Origin: Bacteroidota bacterium
GTDB lineage: Bacteria; Bacteroidota; Bacteroidia; Chitinophagales; Chitinophagaceae
DNA length: 64,000 bases
Reading direction: 5' to 3'
Assembly: GCA_013285915.1 (NCBI GenBank)
Contig: JABDGS010000007.1
Location: 1 to 64,000, forward strand
Position numbers and translations under genes: made by a program
Notes under the pieces: generated by a model
Told to the model about the DNA's origin: nothing
Database searches by the model: none
What the model saw: the letters and a program-made list of their open reading frames with translations, nothing else
In this document: piece by piece, positions 26,783 through 36,074 of the stretch
How positions within the stretch are numbered: the stretch's first letter is position 1
Layout: each line of letters opens with the position of its first letter

Positions 26783-27826
26783 CTACATAATATGCTTGCC
26801 ATCAATAAGCGTATTATACTCGTCAGCATAACATACGGCATAGTTAAAGCCTTTCTGTATACAATAAGCGCCGTGTTCGCCCTGCTTATTTATGGCTATA
26901 AAGCCAACCTGGGTGTCTTTTAATTTAGCTTCTCTTCCTTTAAAGTTTTTAATTATTTTTTCCACCGCTTTCCTGCATGCCTCTTCAGGGTGCAGGCCCT
27001 GCGCCATTAACTGAACCACCAGGTGCGTTCCGCAGGTTTTTATTACTTCTTCGCCAACCCCCGTAGCTGTTGCAGCACCAATTTCATTATCTACAAACAG
27101 GCCGGCGCCAATAATAGGGGAGTCGCCCACGCGACCCCGTACTTTAAATGCCATCCCGCTGGTTGTACAGCTACCGCTAAGGTTTCCGTGTGCATCCAAC
27201 GCCACCATACCAATTGTATCGTGGTTAAAGTCGCCGTTTGGCAGCCTTAGCGGGGCAAAAGCGCTGCTGCCTTTGTTTTCAACATTTACTATTGGCTTAT
27301 ATTCCGATTTTTTCAACCATTCCTCGTATGCTTTTTTAGCGTCGCCGGATAACTGCCCGTTTTCCAGGGGGAAACCCTGTTCAATAGCAAACTGCTGGGC
27401 ACCAACGCCGGCAAGCATTACATGGGGCGTTTTTTCCATTACCCTGCGCGCAACGCTTATGGGGTGTTTAATTCTTTCCAAAAAAGCCACGCTGCCGCAA
27501 TTTCCGTTTTCGTCCATAATACTTGCGTCAAGGGTTACAAATCCATCCCTGTCCGGCCATGCACCCAGCCCTACACAACAGCTTTGTTCGCTTTCTGTAA
27601 CCATTACGCCCTGTTCTACAGCATCTAACGCCCTTCCGCCATCGCGCAGTACTTTCCAGGCGCCCTTATTGGCGTTTATTCCTGCTTCCCAGGTCGAAAT
27701 TACAATTGGCTTGCGGCCAGAACCTTCTGTATTCGGTCTGTTTATTTTCCCCAAAGCCCTGCCTGTAAAAAATGTACCCAATCCCATGGTGCCTAATTGT
27801 AATAATCGCCTGCGTGCAATACTCAT
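26783..27826 (-). CDS. N4-(beta-N-acetylglucosaminyl)-L-asparaginase / isoaspartyl peptidase family
   Basis: Ntn-hydrolase of 347 residues. The N-terminus has a twin-arginine-like signal (ARRRLLQLG, then a hydrophobic stretch), so export by Tat is plausible. The autocleavage site and nucleophile is HDTIGMVALD with Thr204, at which the proenzyme splits into two subunits. GRVGDSPIIGAGLFVDN, conserved in glycosylasparaginases, follows about 25 residues later. It likely removes N-linked GlcNAc-asparagine or hydrolyses Asn/isoAsp. First gene of a unit with the nucleotidyltransferase (41-bp gap) and cutC. Confidence 0.9.
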   Translation of the reverse strand: MSIARRRLLQLGTMGLGTFFTGRALGKINRPNTEGSGRKPIVISTWEAGINANKGAWKVLRDGGRALDAVEQGVMVTESEQSCCVGLGAWPDRDGFVTLDASIMDENGNCGSVAFLERIKHPISVARRVMEKTPHVMLAGVGAQQFAIEQGFPLENGQLSGDAKKAYEEWLKKSEYKPIVNVENKGSSAFAPLRLPNGDFNHDTIGMVALDAHGNLSGSCTTSGMAFKVRGRVGDSPIIGAGLFVDNEIGAATATGVGEEVIKTCGTHLVVQLMAQGLHPEEACRKAVEKIIKNFKGREAKLKDTQVGFIAINKQGEHGAYCIQKGFNYAVCYADEYNTLIDGKHIM

Positions 27827-27942
27827 ATAATATTAGTTTTGTACATATATTAATGGCATAAAAGTAGCTTGTTGTAAACAATTATAAGCGCAAGTGAATC
27901 AAATAATATTATTTGTATTTTCAATAAATTCTGAAAATTTAG

Positions 27943-27950
27943 TATCTTTG
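27943..27950 (+). promoter_or_regulatory. TAnnTTTG -7 box for ndh
   Basis: TATCTTTG, followed by CA, is an exact -7 consensus 20 bp before the ATG at 27971. Confidence 0.65.
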
Positions 27951-27970
27951 CATTATAAATAAGACAACCT

Positions 27971-29248
27971 ATGAGGGTAATTATTGCGGGAGGCGGATTT
28001 GCCGGCTTACAATTGGCAAAAAGGTTAAATGATAAAGAAGGAATAGAAGTTTTACTAATTGATAAATTAAACTTTCACCAGTTTCAACCATTATTTTACC
28101 AGGTTGCTACAGCGGGGCTTGACGCCAGTAACATATCATTTCCGCTGCGGAAAGTTTTCCAGAACAGTAAGAATATCCGTATAAGGCTGGCAGATATTAC
28201 TGAAATAAAGACCGCCGAAAATATTGTAGTTACAGCAAATGACGAATTTAAGTATGATGTGCTTGTAATTGCTACAGGAGCTAACACAAATTTTTTTAAT
28301 AATGCAAACCTGCAGGGAAAGAGTTTTCCAATGAAAACAACCATTGAGGCACTGCAGATCAAGTATCATCTGATCAAGAACTTAGAAGAGGCGCTTGACA
28401 TAAAAGATAAAGAAGAACTTAGGCAAAAACTTAGCGTGGTGGTTGCGGGCGGTGGACCAACAGGAGTAGAACTGAGCGGGGCCATTGCAGAAATGCGCAA
28501 TAAAATATTGCCGCGCGATTACCCGGAAATTGATTTTTCAGTAATGGATATACACCTGGTGGAGGGCAGCCCAAGAACTTTAGCAGCAATGAGCGAAAAG
28601 AGCAGCAGCCAAAGCAGGCGTTACCTGGAAAGGCTTGGGGTAAAAGTGCGTACCGAAACACATGTAAAAGACTATGACGGCGATAAAGTGCTGTTGCAAA
28701 ATGGTGATACCATACCAGCCAAAACCGTTATTTGGGCTGCGGGTATTAAGGGCAATGTGCCTAAAGGCATTGATAAAGACCTGGTTGCGCGCGGTAACCG
28801 CATTAAAGTTGACCGGCAAAACCGGGTGCAGGGTTTTGAACATGTATATGCCATTGGTGATGTAGCTTATATGGAAACGCCAAAATACCCTAATGGCCAC
28901 CCGCAGGTAGCCAACGTTGCCATAAACCAGGGAAAAAACCTGGCAAAAAATTTAATACGCCAGGTAAACGGCAATAAGCATTACCAGGACGAATTTGAAT
29001 ACCATGATAAGGGCAGCCTGGCGACCGTTGGGCGCAACCTGGCCGTAGTTGATTTTCCTAAAAACCGCGGCCACCTTGGCGGTTTTGTTGCCTGGGTAAT
29101 TTGGATGGTGCTGCACCTGGTATTAATATTAGGTGTAAAAAACCGCCTGCAGATTTTTGTGAACTGGGTGTACAAGTATTTTACTTACGACCAAAGCCTG
29201 CGGTTGCTTTTTAAGGATTTTTACAGCAAGCAGGCCAATGAGGAATAA
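27971..29248 (+). CDS. ndh: Type II NADH:quinone oxidoreductase
   Basis: Non-proton-pumping NADH dehydrogenase, 425 residues. The FAD-binding GGGFAGLQLAK starts at residue 7, the NADH-binding VVAGGGPTGVELSGAIAEM lies near 157-175, and the second FAD contact YAIGDVAYM is near residue 297. A C-terminal hydrophobic helix (FVAWVIWMVLHLVLILGV) anchors the protein to the inner membrane. It feeds electrons from NADH into the quinone pool. Own promoter; terminator-like hairpin just after the stop. Confidence 0.95.
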   Translation: MRVIIAGGGFAGLQLAKRLNDKEGIEVLLIDKLNFHQFQPLFYQVATAGLDASNISFPLRKVFQNSKNIRIRLADITEIKTAENIVVTANDEFKYDVLVIATGANTNFFNNANLQGKSFPMKTTIEALQIKYHLIKNLEEALDIKDKEELRQKLSVVVAGGGPTGVELSGAIAEMRNKILPRDYPEIDFSVMDIHLVEGSPRTLAAMSEKSSSQSRRYLERLGVKVRTETHVKDYDGDKVLLQNGDTIPAKTVIWAAGIKGNVPKGIDKDLVARGNRIKVDRQNRVQGFEHVYAIGDVAYMETPKYPNGHPQVANVAINQGKNLAKNLIRQVNGNKHYQDEFEYHDKGSLATVGRNLAVVDFPKNRGHLGGFVAWVIWMVLHLVLILGVKNRLQIFVNWVYKYFTYDQSLRLLFKDFYSKQANEE

Positions 29249-29252
29249 AACT

Positions 29253-29272
29253 GCCGGTTAAGACTAACCGGC
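29253..29272 (+). terminator. Hairpin after ndh
   Basis: A perfect 8-bp stem (GCCGGTTA, loop AGAC, TAACCGGC) begins 4 bp after the ndh stop. It lacks a good T-run, so it may stabilise the 3' end rather than terminate. Confidence 0.5.
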
Positions 29273-29315
29273 GGTACTTACGGAAACATTAAAAATAAAA
29301 TACAAAGATAATCTT

Positions 29316-29338
29316 TCTTATAATTAATATTATGTTAA
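29316..29338. repeat. Imperfect direct repeat, left copy, flanking accessory island
   Basis: Reads TCTTATAA, six bases, then TTATGTTAA. The same two blocks recur at 30342-30365 with a seven-base spacer. The two copies bracket about 1 kb of AT-rich DNA with one orphan gene. In an AT-rich genome such a match could occur by chance. Confidence 0.35.
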
Positions 29339-29470
29339 CCAAACTCGTTAATTTTCTTAATTTTTTCTTCTCCCACCCGCGTGCGGACGTATCTAAGCGA
29401 AGATTAATAAGAAGATTGTTTGGTAAATATGAAAGGCTAATCGCCTTTTCCGTGAAGCTTACTATATTGA

Positions 29471-30049
29471 TTACATTGTCGAATACAGTTTCTTTCCTAT
29501 TGGGATATTTTGTTTTTCGATTAAAGTATTCGCAGGAGCAACAGGATGATGCAAGCTATCGTTAATATGATCTATTTCCATTTGTAAATCTTTTACCTGC
29601 CTCTTTAGTTCAACATTTTGTATATCAGATATATATTTACCTAATCCGGCTATTATTGCAAACGCAAGTCCAATCCAAAAAATTAACCACGCTTCACTAA
29701 TGGTAGATAAAAAATTCTTCTTTGGCTTTTTATATAAATAATTTCTTTTTTCAAGAATTTCTACGCAATTTTTTAAAAAATCCTTTGCTATAATATTTCT
29801 ATCAGCAGGATTGTAATTTTTATTTGGTACCCATACATCGTCTCCAAACCAATTTTCATATTGTCCTTTAGAGCTTTGAAATAATGAAAATGACTTTATC
29901 CTTAAATAGTTTTCGTCCGTTTCTCCAAAATAATCCCTTATATAAGAACTTGTTTGAATAACCCAATTAATTTTAAATTCGTCATCAACTGGTAATTTAT
30001 CCGATTGTTCTTTAAGTGTATTTATTGCTTTTAAAACTTTAGGGTTCAT
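29471..30049 (-). CDS. Hypothetical membrane-anchored protein, orphan
   Basis: 192 residues from the ATG at 30049; longer in-frame starts would run into structured non-coding DNA. The N-terminal ~120 residues are soluble, with aromatic-rich segments (QTSSYIRDYFGE, YENWFGDDVWVPNKNY). One transmembrane helix lies near 128-150 (WLIFWIGLAFAIIAGLG), followed by a predicted coiled coil (ELKRQVKDLQMEIDHIND). No family recognised. Base composition is clearly more AT-rich than in flanking genes, and the gene is enclosed by repeats, suggesting recent acquisition. Confidence 0.6.
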   Translation of the reverse strand: MNPKVLKAINTLKEQSDKLPVDDEFKINWVIQTSSYIRDYFGETDENYLRIKSFSLFQSSKGQYENWFGDDVWVPNKNYNPADRNIIAKDFLKNCVEILEKRNYLYKKPKKNFLSTISEAWLIFWIGLAFAIIAGLGKYISDIQNVELKRQVKDLQMEIDHINDSLHHPVAPANTLIEKQNIPIGKKLYSTM

Positions 30050-30177
30050 AGTGCGAGTATTAGTGTGCGCTCCACGCGCCCATAAGAGAAAGAAGCTCCG
30101 CAGCACGGAAGAAAAAACTAAGAAAATTAAAGCTCGGCGCAAGGGCGGCAAACAGCCATGAGCCGCCCCCTGTTGGG
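30050..30177. other. Structured non-coding DNA upstream of the orphan gene
   Basis: Contains two nested hairpins: GGGCGGC / GCCGCCC (30143-30168, 12-nt loop) and CCCC-TGTT-GGGG (30167-30178), abutting the long palindrome. The local G+C content is higher than in the orphan gene next to it. No reading frame is credible. Confidence 0.5.
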
Positions 30178-30368
30178 GTTAAACATAATATGAGTTATAA
30201 AATAAATTATGCGAATATGCGTTGCATTGCGCCTAAGGGCGCTGGCGGCATTGCTATATTGCGATTTTATTCCCTGCTCACAATACCATGTGCTCATATA
30301 AAATCGCAATATAGCAAAGCCGTAGGACAATCGCAAATTTATCTTATAACAATACGTTATGTTAAATA
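30178..30368. repeat. Long imperfect palindrome (attC- or MITE-like)
   Basis: The core is a perfect 20-bp inverted repeat (30251-30270 and 30298-30317, starting TTGCTATATTGCG). It extends by four more pairs past a single A.A mismatch, with a 27-nt loop that contains TGCTCA twice. The outer arms also match imperfectly: GTTAAACATAA near 30178 faces TTATGTTAAAT near 30357, with AT-rich matches in between, so the whole ~190 bp can fold on itself. It resembles integron attC sites or miniature inverted-repeat elements in architecture, but no integrase or transposase is present and the attC core is not matched convincingly. Confidence 0.6.
30342..30365. repeat. Imperfect direct repeat, right copy
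   Basis: TCTTATAA, seven bases, TTATGTTAA; partner of 29316-29338. It lies inside the right arm of the palindrome. Confidence 0.35.
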
Positions 30369-30508
30369 GGTTATAAAAACGACCTGTGGGCCATGGATTC
30401 ACCTCTGTTCCCAAGCTATTTGTTTAGACCTTCTTCAGATTTTGGTAACAATTTCTTAATATACGTCTTTTAGAGAAAAGGTAGTTTTACCTGTTAAAAC
30501 ACCTGACC

Positions 30509-30778
30509 ATGACATTAAGTTACCGATCATCTAAAGAACCTATGGCAAAGGCGTTTGAATACGACCTGATTGCCGAAATTTACACCAATTACGAAATGCA
30601 GCCGCTTTGGGTAAAGTACAGGGACCATGTAAAACTGCCTGTGCATGACGATGAAAATGTAAGCTTTGACGAAGGCGACGCTGAAAATGAGTATCAAAAA
30701 CTTGGCGAATACCAAAAGCTGAAGGACTTTATCCTGGAGTTTGAGCACCAGTTATACGGGCAAAAACACATGGCCTAA
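30509..30778 (+). CDS. Small hypothetical protein
   Basis: 89 residues, acidic, without signal peptide or transmembrane helix. Start at 30509 or at the ATG at 30542 (MAKAFEYDLIAEIYTNYEMQ), which looks the better conserved beginning. The middle is rich in Asp/Glu (DDENVSFDEGDAENE). A strong terminator follows, supporting that it is a real transcription unit. No family recognised. Confidence 0.6.
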   Translation: MTLSYRSSKEPMAKAFEYDLIAEIYTNYEMQPLWVKYRDHVKLPVHDDENVSFDEGDAENEYQKLGEYQKLKDFILEFEHQLYGQKHMA

Positions 30779-30800
30779 GTTTGGCCTGAAACTATAAATA

Positions 30801-30836
30801 AAAAATCCTCCTGTAAAACAGGGGGATTTTTGTTTT
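30801..30836 (+). terminator. Rho-independent terminator
   Basis: Stem AAATCCTCCTG / CAGGGGGATTT with one G-T pair, small A-rich loop, then TTTTTGTTTT. Located 22 bp after the small hypothetical gene. Confidence 0.8.
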
Positions 30837-30883
30837 GAGGGCTGTGCACCCGTGAAAAAACAGGATTTTGGTTTAGCCTTATT

Positions 30884-31621
30884 TTATTTATTGCGCACAA
30901 AAACCTCATTTATAGTCTGAAACGTCGTTGATCCCCTGCCCCCGACACGTGGTCCATTCGGATAGCCAAGTTCACACCCTGCCAGGTCAAAAAGGTTGGT
31001 ATTGCCGGATGCCGTTAATTTTAAAGTATCACCAATAACCTGGTATTTTAAAGTGGTTGGCAACCAGTAATATTCGTCATCTGATAAATCAGCATGAAAC
31101 AAATCTTTTCGTGGGTTCAAAAGAAATTCGTAAAAATTTGAGCCCGGTGAAGGGTTGGCGTATAAGGATATAGTATCATTTATCGGTGGTATATAGGAAT
31201 TAGAATCCAGGTGGTTAAGCGTTTCAAAAACAGTATATTTTGAAGTACGATCAACAGCTGATATAAAAGTGTCAATCACCTTTTCATAAGCAACATCTAT
31301 ATTAGGATAGGGAGAGTTTAAAAGATTGACTGAACCGGCGATGTGCCCTTTTATAGTACACTTTACATTTTGCGTTATTATAGAGTCGTCAGTAAATTCA
31401 ACAATACCGGAAAAACCACTTAAGTTAAACGTATCCAATTCGTTGGCGCTTCCTGCCCCAGGCGAAAACCCGGACATATTTAAAATTATATTCGCAGTTA
31501 AGGGAGTCCATTTTCCAAAAAGCCGGGTATGGTGTTCTGGTGGTGTGTTAGATTTATTACACGAAAGAACGGCTAACCCCAAAGCAACTAATAAAGGATA
31601 TAAAAGATTTTTCTTAAACAT
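30884..31621 (-). CDS. Hypothetical lipoprotein, lipocalin-like
   Basis: 245 residues. The signal peptide ends in a lipobox with Cys21 (AVLSCNK), so it is a lipoprotein. The motif LFGKWTPL just after it, a series of beta strands, and the closing TLKYQVIGDTLKLT are reminiscent of lipocalin-like/META-type domains common in Bacteroidota lipoproteins. No precise family or function is recognised. Stand-alone gene. Confidence 0.7.
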   Translation of the reverse strand: MFKKNLLYPLLVALGLAVLSCNKSNTPPEHHTRLFGKWTPLTANIILNMSGFSPGAGSANELDTFNLSGFSGIVEFTDDSIITQNVKCTIKGHIAGSVNLLNSPYPNIDVAYEKVIDTFISAVDRTSKYTVFETLNHLDSNSYIPPINDTISLYANPSPGSNFYEFLLNPRKDLFHADLSDDEYYWLPTTLKYQVIGDTLKLTASGNTNLFDLAGCELGYPNGPRVGGRGSTTFQTINEVFVRNK

Positions 31622-31660
31622 ATTTTAGGATTGACAACTAAAGCTAACACTAAAGTGACA

Positions 31661-31697
31661 AAAAAAACCCCTTAGGCCACAGCTAAGGGATTTTTTC
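31661..31697 (-). terminator. Terminator after the gyrA-TPR unit
   Basis: Stem CCCTTAG / CTAAGGG with a run of seven A on the plus strand, which reads as a U-run on the minus strand. It lies just past the TPR gene's stop and has T-runs on the other side too, so it may act in both directions. Confidence 0.8.
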
Positions 31698-31715
31698 TAT
31701 TACAACCTGCAGGTA

Positions 31716-33137
31716 TTAATTTGTTTTTGGTGCCGCCTTGTACATTGCATCGTACTTATCAGTTTCCGCATCAAATTGTTTAGCCAGGGCTTCATACTTA
31801 TCATAGTCCTTAGGATTTACGCCCCTGGCCCTTTCTTTTTTCCAATCGTAAATTACATAAAGCGTTTGTGCAGAAGCCTTTGTGTAGTTTATCTCACGTT
31901 TTGAAAGATCAGTTCTTACTTTATAAGTGTTGTAAGTGTTTGTAGCCCAAACAATGGCAGAATCACCATATTGGCTTTCCAGCCTTTCAGTTTCATCCCT
32001 TTTTGCTTTTAAAGAAGCATCGCCGCCCTTTAAGCTGTTAAAACGGTCGTCAAGCAACTGGTAAACATTGGTGTAAAGAACGCTTGCGTCATACGCATAA
32101 ATACCAATGAGGTTAACACCCTGGGCGGGAGTTGAAGCTGACGAACCATTTTTGCCAATGGTAACTTCCTGAACGCCCGCGCCTGGTGAAGTTGCGGCTA
32201 TAAAAGCTTTGGAATAGGCATCCGCTGCCGCAAGCTTAACCTGTGACTGTGTGGCGCTGTCTAATTTGGCCAGTTCATCCTTATCGGGCTGCGAAAAAGC
32301 GTCGGCATAAGTTGCATATTGAGCCTCGGTTAAGGTACTGGCAGAAGCCTTATATTTCGCCATAAGGTCTGTAAGAGACGAATTGGCGGTTAAATTCTGC
32401 ATGCTCATCTGGTCAATTTTGCCACCATATTGCGGAAGCAATTTTTTTACAACAACAGAATATTTTTTAAAATCATCCTGGTTGTTGCTGTTTACATAAT
32501 AACCGAGCATGGTGTAGTAAATACTGTTTTCAAAAGTGCTGCTCTGTACCACTATCCCCTTGTCTGTAAGATATTTATAGTTTACAACTGCCCCGGCAAG
32601 GTTACCTGAATTTTGCGCTGCGTAACCGGCATACAGGTATGTATTGGTGTCAACAAAACTTGGTGAACTGTATGGCCCTATCCTGTGCTGCTCCATAAAT
32701 TTATCAGCCCTGACAGTTGTGTTGAAGCCATCGGAAGCGGCCTGCCAGCTTTTTGTGTTAAAACCGGTAACACCATGGTTAAAGCCTGTGGCGCGTATGT
32801 ATGCAAAATCGTTAGTCAGGCTGCTGTTTTCTTTCAGCGCTTTAAGAGAGGTATCCTGCTGTGCATAGCTATCAAGCGCATCAAACGCTTTTGCATCAGA
32901 GCCAGGGTATTTTTTTGAGAGGGCGCTATCACCGTAAAAATTAGCATAAATAGCAAAGGTCCAATAAAGGCCTGCAGCTTTATCTTTTGTTTTTGGGTTG
33001 CTGGTTATTTTGTCAAGTTCAGTTTTGGCATCTTCGGGCTTCCTGAGTACAAGCATGTCACTCACCTTCTTATATTCCTGTGCAAAAGATGAAAAGCCCA
33101 AACTAACAAGCAAAAACATTAGAATTACCTTTTTCAT
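31716..33137 (-). CDS. Secreted TPR-like protein
   Basis: 473 residues. A signal peptide (MKKVILMFLLVSLGFSSFAQ) precedes a mostly helical protein with tetratricopeptide-like pairs, for example YLYAGYAAQNSGNLAGAVVN and AGLYWTFAIYANFYGDSAL. Such proteins usually act as periplasmic or outer-membrane-associated scaffolds. It begins 24 bp after gyrA on the same strand, so it is probably read through from the gyrA promoter. That linkage recurs in some Bacteroidota, but no functional link to DNA topology is evident. Confidence 0.75.
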   Translation of the reverse strand: MKKVILMFLLVSLGFSSFAQEYKKVSDMLVLRKPEDAKTELDKITSNPKTKDKAAGLYWTFAIYANFYGDSALSKKYPGSDAKAFDALDSYAQQDTSLKALKENSSLTNDFAYIRATGFNHGVTGFNTKSWQAASDGFNTTVRADKFMEQHRIGPYSSPSFVDTNTYLYAGYAAQNSGNLAGAVVNYKYLTDKGIVVQSSTFENSIYYTMLGYYVNSNNQDDFKKYSVVVKKLLPQYGGKIDQMSMQNLTANSSLTDLMAKYKASASTLTEAQYATYADAFSQPDKDELAKLDSATQSQVKLAAADAYSKAFIAATSPGAGVQEVTIGKNGSSASTPAQGVNLIGIYAYDASVLYTNVYQLLDDRFNSLKGGDASLKAKRDETERLESQYGDSAIVWATNTYNTYKVRTDLSKREINYTKASAQTLYVIYDWKKERARGVNPKDYDKYEALAKQFDAETDKYDAMYKAAPKTN

Positions 33138-33161
33138 ATCGGGGATTTTTAAATTGATTTT

Positions 33162-35855
33162 TTACTCATTTTCCGGTTCAGGGCTGCTTTCTGCGCTGTT
33201 CTCATTCTCTTCTCCAGGTATATCAGCGCTGTTTATGCCAGCGCTTGTATCGTTTAAAGAAGTGGCATCTTTTACCTCGATACCTTCTGCTTCGATTACT
33301 TCTGTTTCATCTTTTTCCACCTTTGATATGGCCGCAATTGCATCGGTGTCGTCTAACCGTATTATTATCACACCCTGCGTAGCGCGCCCGGCTTCCTTAA
33401 TACTGTCCACCGGTGTTCGCAATGTTATGCCCGATTTACAGGTTATAATAAGATCTTCATTGCCCTTAACATCCAAAATGCCTACAAGCTTCCCGGTTTT
33501 CTCGGTAACATTAATGGTTTTTACGCCTTTGCCGCCACGGTTTGTAATGCGGTATTCGTCAACAGATGTTCTTTTACCAAACCCCTTTTCACTAATTACA
33601 AGCACTGTGTGACCAGGATCGCCCTTAGCAACACATATCATGCCAATAACTTCATCATTTTGATCATCAACTTCAATACCAAAAACGCCGATAGCGCCAC
33701 GGCCTGTAGGGCGAACCTTCTCTTCAGGAAACCTTATGGCCTGGCCGCTTTTTAAGCCCATCATTATTTCGCAATTGCCGTCGGTCATTTTAGCGGCCAA
33801 AAGCTCGTCACCTTCGTTGACAGTAATTGCGTTCACACCGTTTGCCCTGGGGCGGCTAAACTCTTCCAGCAATGTTTTCTTAATTATCCCCTTCTTGGTA
33901 CAAAGAACTATGTAATGGTTATTTATAAACTCAGCATCCTCGTAATTCTTCACATTTATGATGGCCATTATCTTGTCTTCCTGCGGCAGTTGAATAAGGT
34001 TTTGAATTGCCCTGCCCTTGCCCTGCTTCTCCCCTTCGGGTATTTCGTACACTTTAAGCCAATAGCACCTGCCTTTTTGGGTAAAGAACATCATTATATC
34101 GTGGGTGGAAGCTACGAATAAATGTTCAACAAAATCTTCCTCCCTTGTTTTACTGCCTATTGCCCCCCTGCCCCCGCGGCGTTGCTGGCGGTACTCAGAG
34201 GCACTTGTGCGTTTAATATAACCTAAATGTGAAATAGTGATTATAACATCCTCTTGTTCAATAAGATCTTCAATACGCATTTCGTCTGCCAGGTATTGAA
34301 TCTCTGTTTTACGGGCGTCGCCAAACTTATCTTTTATTTCAAGTAATTCTTTCTTTATCAGGTCGTAGCGCACCTGCTCACTGCCCAATAATTCCTGTAA
34401 CCTTGCGATGGTGTGCATTATCTCCGCAAATTCCTGGTGAATCTTTTCACGCTCCATACCAGTTAAACGCTGCAGGCGCAATTCAAGAATAGCTTTTGCC
34501 TGGGCCTCACTTAGCCCTTCTTCCTGCCGGTAAATATGTTCCTGTATGTCAGCAAAAAGCTGTTCGCGCAAAAACCAGCGTTCTTCGCGGCTTTTATTAA
34601 TAAGCGCTTCCTTTGCAATATCGGGCGTATTGCTGGCACGTATAAGGCTTATTACTTCATCAAGGTGATCAAGCGCTTTAAGGTAACCTTCTAAAATATG
34701 GGCCTTTTCCTTGGCCTTTTTTAGCTCAAACTGGGCGCGGCGTATAACCACTTCCATCCTGAAATCAATAAACTCGCTTATAAGGTGCTGCAGGTTTAAT
34801 GTTTTAGGCCGGCCCTTACTTAATGCCACATTATTAATACCAAAGCTGGTTTGCAGCTCGGTAAATTTATATATCTGGTTTATTATTACGTTGGCAACAG
34901 CATCCCTTTTAAGGTCAACCACAATACGGGTGCCTTCGCGTTTATTGCTCTCGTTATTTACATGCGCAATGCCTTCAAGCACCTTGTCGTTCACCAGTTG
35001 GCCAATCCTGTCGGTAAGGGCATCAAGGCCTACCTGGTAAGGCACTTCGGTAATAATAATTTGCTCCCTGCCGCTTGCCTTGGTATCAATGTGGCATTTA
35101 CCACGCAGCACTACCCTGCCCCTGCCGGTAAGCATAGCCTGCTTTACCTCTTCCATGCCATATATAACACCACCGGTTGGAAAATCGGGGGCCTTTACAT
35201 ATTTCATCAGCTCTTCTGCGGTAATTTCCCTGTTATCAATATAGGCTATGCAGCCGTCAACTACTTCGCCAAGGTTATGGGGCATCATGTTGGTTGCCAT
35301 ACCCACGGCAATACCCGATGAACCATTTACCAGCAACTGCGGTATGCGCGCAGGCAGAACGGTAGGCTCTTCAAGGCTATCATCAAAATTCAACTGAAAG
35401 TCAACAGTTTCCTTTTCAATGTCCTCCATCATTGCCTCGGCAAAGCGGTGTAACCTAACCTCGGTATAACGCATAGCGGCCGGAGGGTCGCCATCCTGTG
35501 TACCAAAGTTACCCTGGCTGTCAACCAGCACGTAACGCATGGTGAAATCCTGAGCCATGCGCACAACGGTATCATAAATAGCTTTATCGCCGTGCGGGTG
35601 ATATTTACCCATTACCTCACCAACAATACGGGCGCTCTTTTTAAAAGGCTTGTTACTGTTATTGCCTAATTCGTTCATCGCAAATAACACGCGGCGGTGC
35701 ACGGGTTTAAAACCATCCCGTACATCGGGCAGAGCACGCCCAACGATCACCGACATTGAATAATCAATGTACGATGTCTTCATTTGCTCTTCAATATTTA
35801 CCTGTGTTATTCTGTCGTTATCGCTTGTTTCCAGCGGCAGTAAATTATCTTCCAT
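33162..35855 (-). CDS. gyrA: DNA gyrase subunit A
   Basis: 897 residues. The breakage-reunion domain carries the active tyrosine in AAMRYTEVR (Tyr130). The quinolone-resistance region is [16 protein letters not shown]: the position of E. coli Ser83 is Lys91, while Asp87 is kept as Asp95. The C-terminal beta-pinwheel has the GyrA box QRRGGRG, which distinguishes gyrase from topoisomerase IV. An acidic tail (about the last 45 residues) follows. It works with GyrB to supercoil DNA using ATP. A -7 box lies 46 bp upstream. Confidence 0.97.
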   Translation of the reverse strand: MEDNLLPLETSDNDRITQVNIEEQMKTSYIDYSMSVIVGRALPDVRDGFKPVHRRVLFAMNELGNNSNKPFKKSARIVGEVMGKYHPHGDKAIYDTVVRMAQDFTMRYVLVDSQGNFGTQDGDPPAAMRYTEVRLHRFAEAMMEDIEKETVDFQLNFDDSLEEPTVLPARIPQLLVNGSSGIAVGMATNMMPHNLGEVVDGCIAYIDNREITAEELMKYVKAPDFPTGGVIYGMEEVKQAMLTGRGRVVLRGKCHIDTKASGREQIIITEVPYQVGLDALTDRIGQLVNDKVLEGIAHVNNESNKREGTRIVVDLKRDAVANVIINQIYKFTELQTSFGINNVALSKGRPKTLNLQHLISEFIDFRMEVVIRRAQFELKKAKEKAHILEGYLKALDHLDEVISLIRASNTPDIAKEALINKSREERWFLREQLFADIQEHIYRQEEGLSEAQAKAILELRLQRLTGMEREKIHQEFAEIMHTIARLQELLGSEQVRYDLIKKELLEIKDKFGDARKTEIQYLADEMRIEDLIEQEDVIITISHLGYIKRTSASEYRQQRRGGRGAIGSKTREEDFVEHLFVASTHDIMMFFTQKGRCYWLKVYEIPEGEKQGKGRAIQNLIQLPQEDKIMAIINVKNYEDAEFINNHYIVLCTKKGIIKKTLLEEFSRPRANGVNAITVNEGDELLAAKMTDGNCEIMMGLKSGQAIRFPEEKVRPTGRGAIGVFGIEVDDQNDEVIGMICVAKGDPGHTVLVISEKGFGKRTSVDEYRITNRGGKGVKTINVTEKTGKLVGILDVKGNEDLIITCKSGITLRTPVDSIKEAGRATQGVIIIRLDDTDAIAAISKVEKDETEVIEAEGIEVKDATSLNDTSAGINSADIPGEENENSAESSPEPENE

Positions 35856-35900
35856 TAATAGTATTTAACTCCTGGGATAAACCCTTGTTTTGAGGGATGG

Positions 35901-35908
35901 CAAATTTA
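35901..35908 (-). promoter_or_regulatory. TAnnTTTG -7 box for gyrA
   Basis: Minus strand reads TAAATTTG, exact consensus, 46 bp before the gyrA ATG. The resulting 5' leader of about 40 nt is longer than for most genes here. Confidence 0.55.
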
Positions 35909-36074
35909 ACCCATTACGCGCCAATAACCGCAAAAAAACACCTAAAATTTAAAGCTTGCGGCATAAATAAACTTTATCTGCAATTAGCAGTCAAATAAAA
36001 TAATTTATAACACCCCCTTTGCAATAAAAGGTATGTATTTATCCTTTTATAGTGAGAAAGTTAAATGTGAGAAT

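Noticed and set aside
29332-29565. Plus-strand 77-codon ORF with one hydrophobic helix between ndh and the orphan gene
   Set aside because: It overlaps the 3' end of the better-supported minus-strand orphan gene by 95 bp, has no promoter-like box and starts inside the left direct repeat. It could be real but is not supported enough to list.
30178-30368. Definite integron attC site
   Set aside because: Ends with GTTAAAC and GTTAAAT fit the R' pattern GTTRRRY loosely, but a matching R'' (RYYYAAC) and L boxes at the right spacing were not found, the length exceeds typical attC and there is no integrase. Kept only as a hypothesis.
30127-30414. Minus-strand 95-codon ORF across the palindrome
   Set aside because: Its translation comes from hairpin arms, has no domain-like pattern and no promoter; it is a by-product of an open frame in structured DNA.
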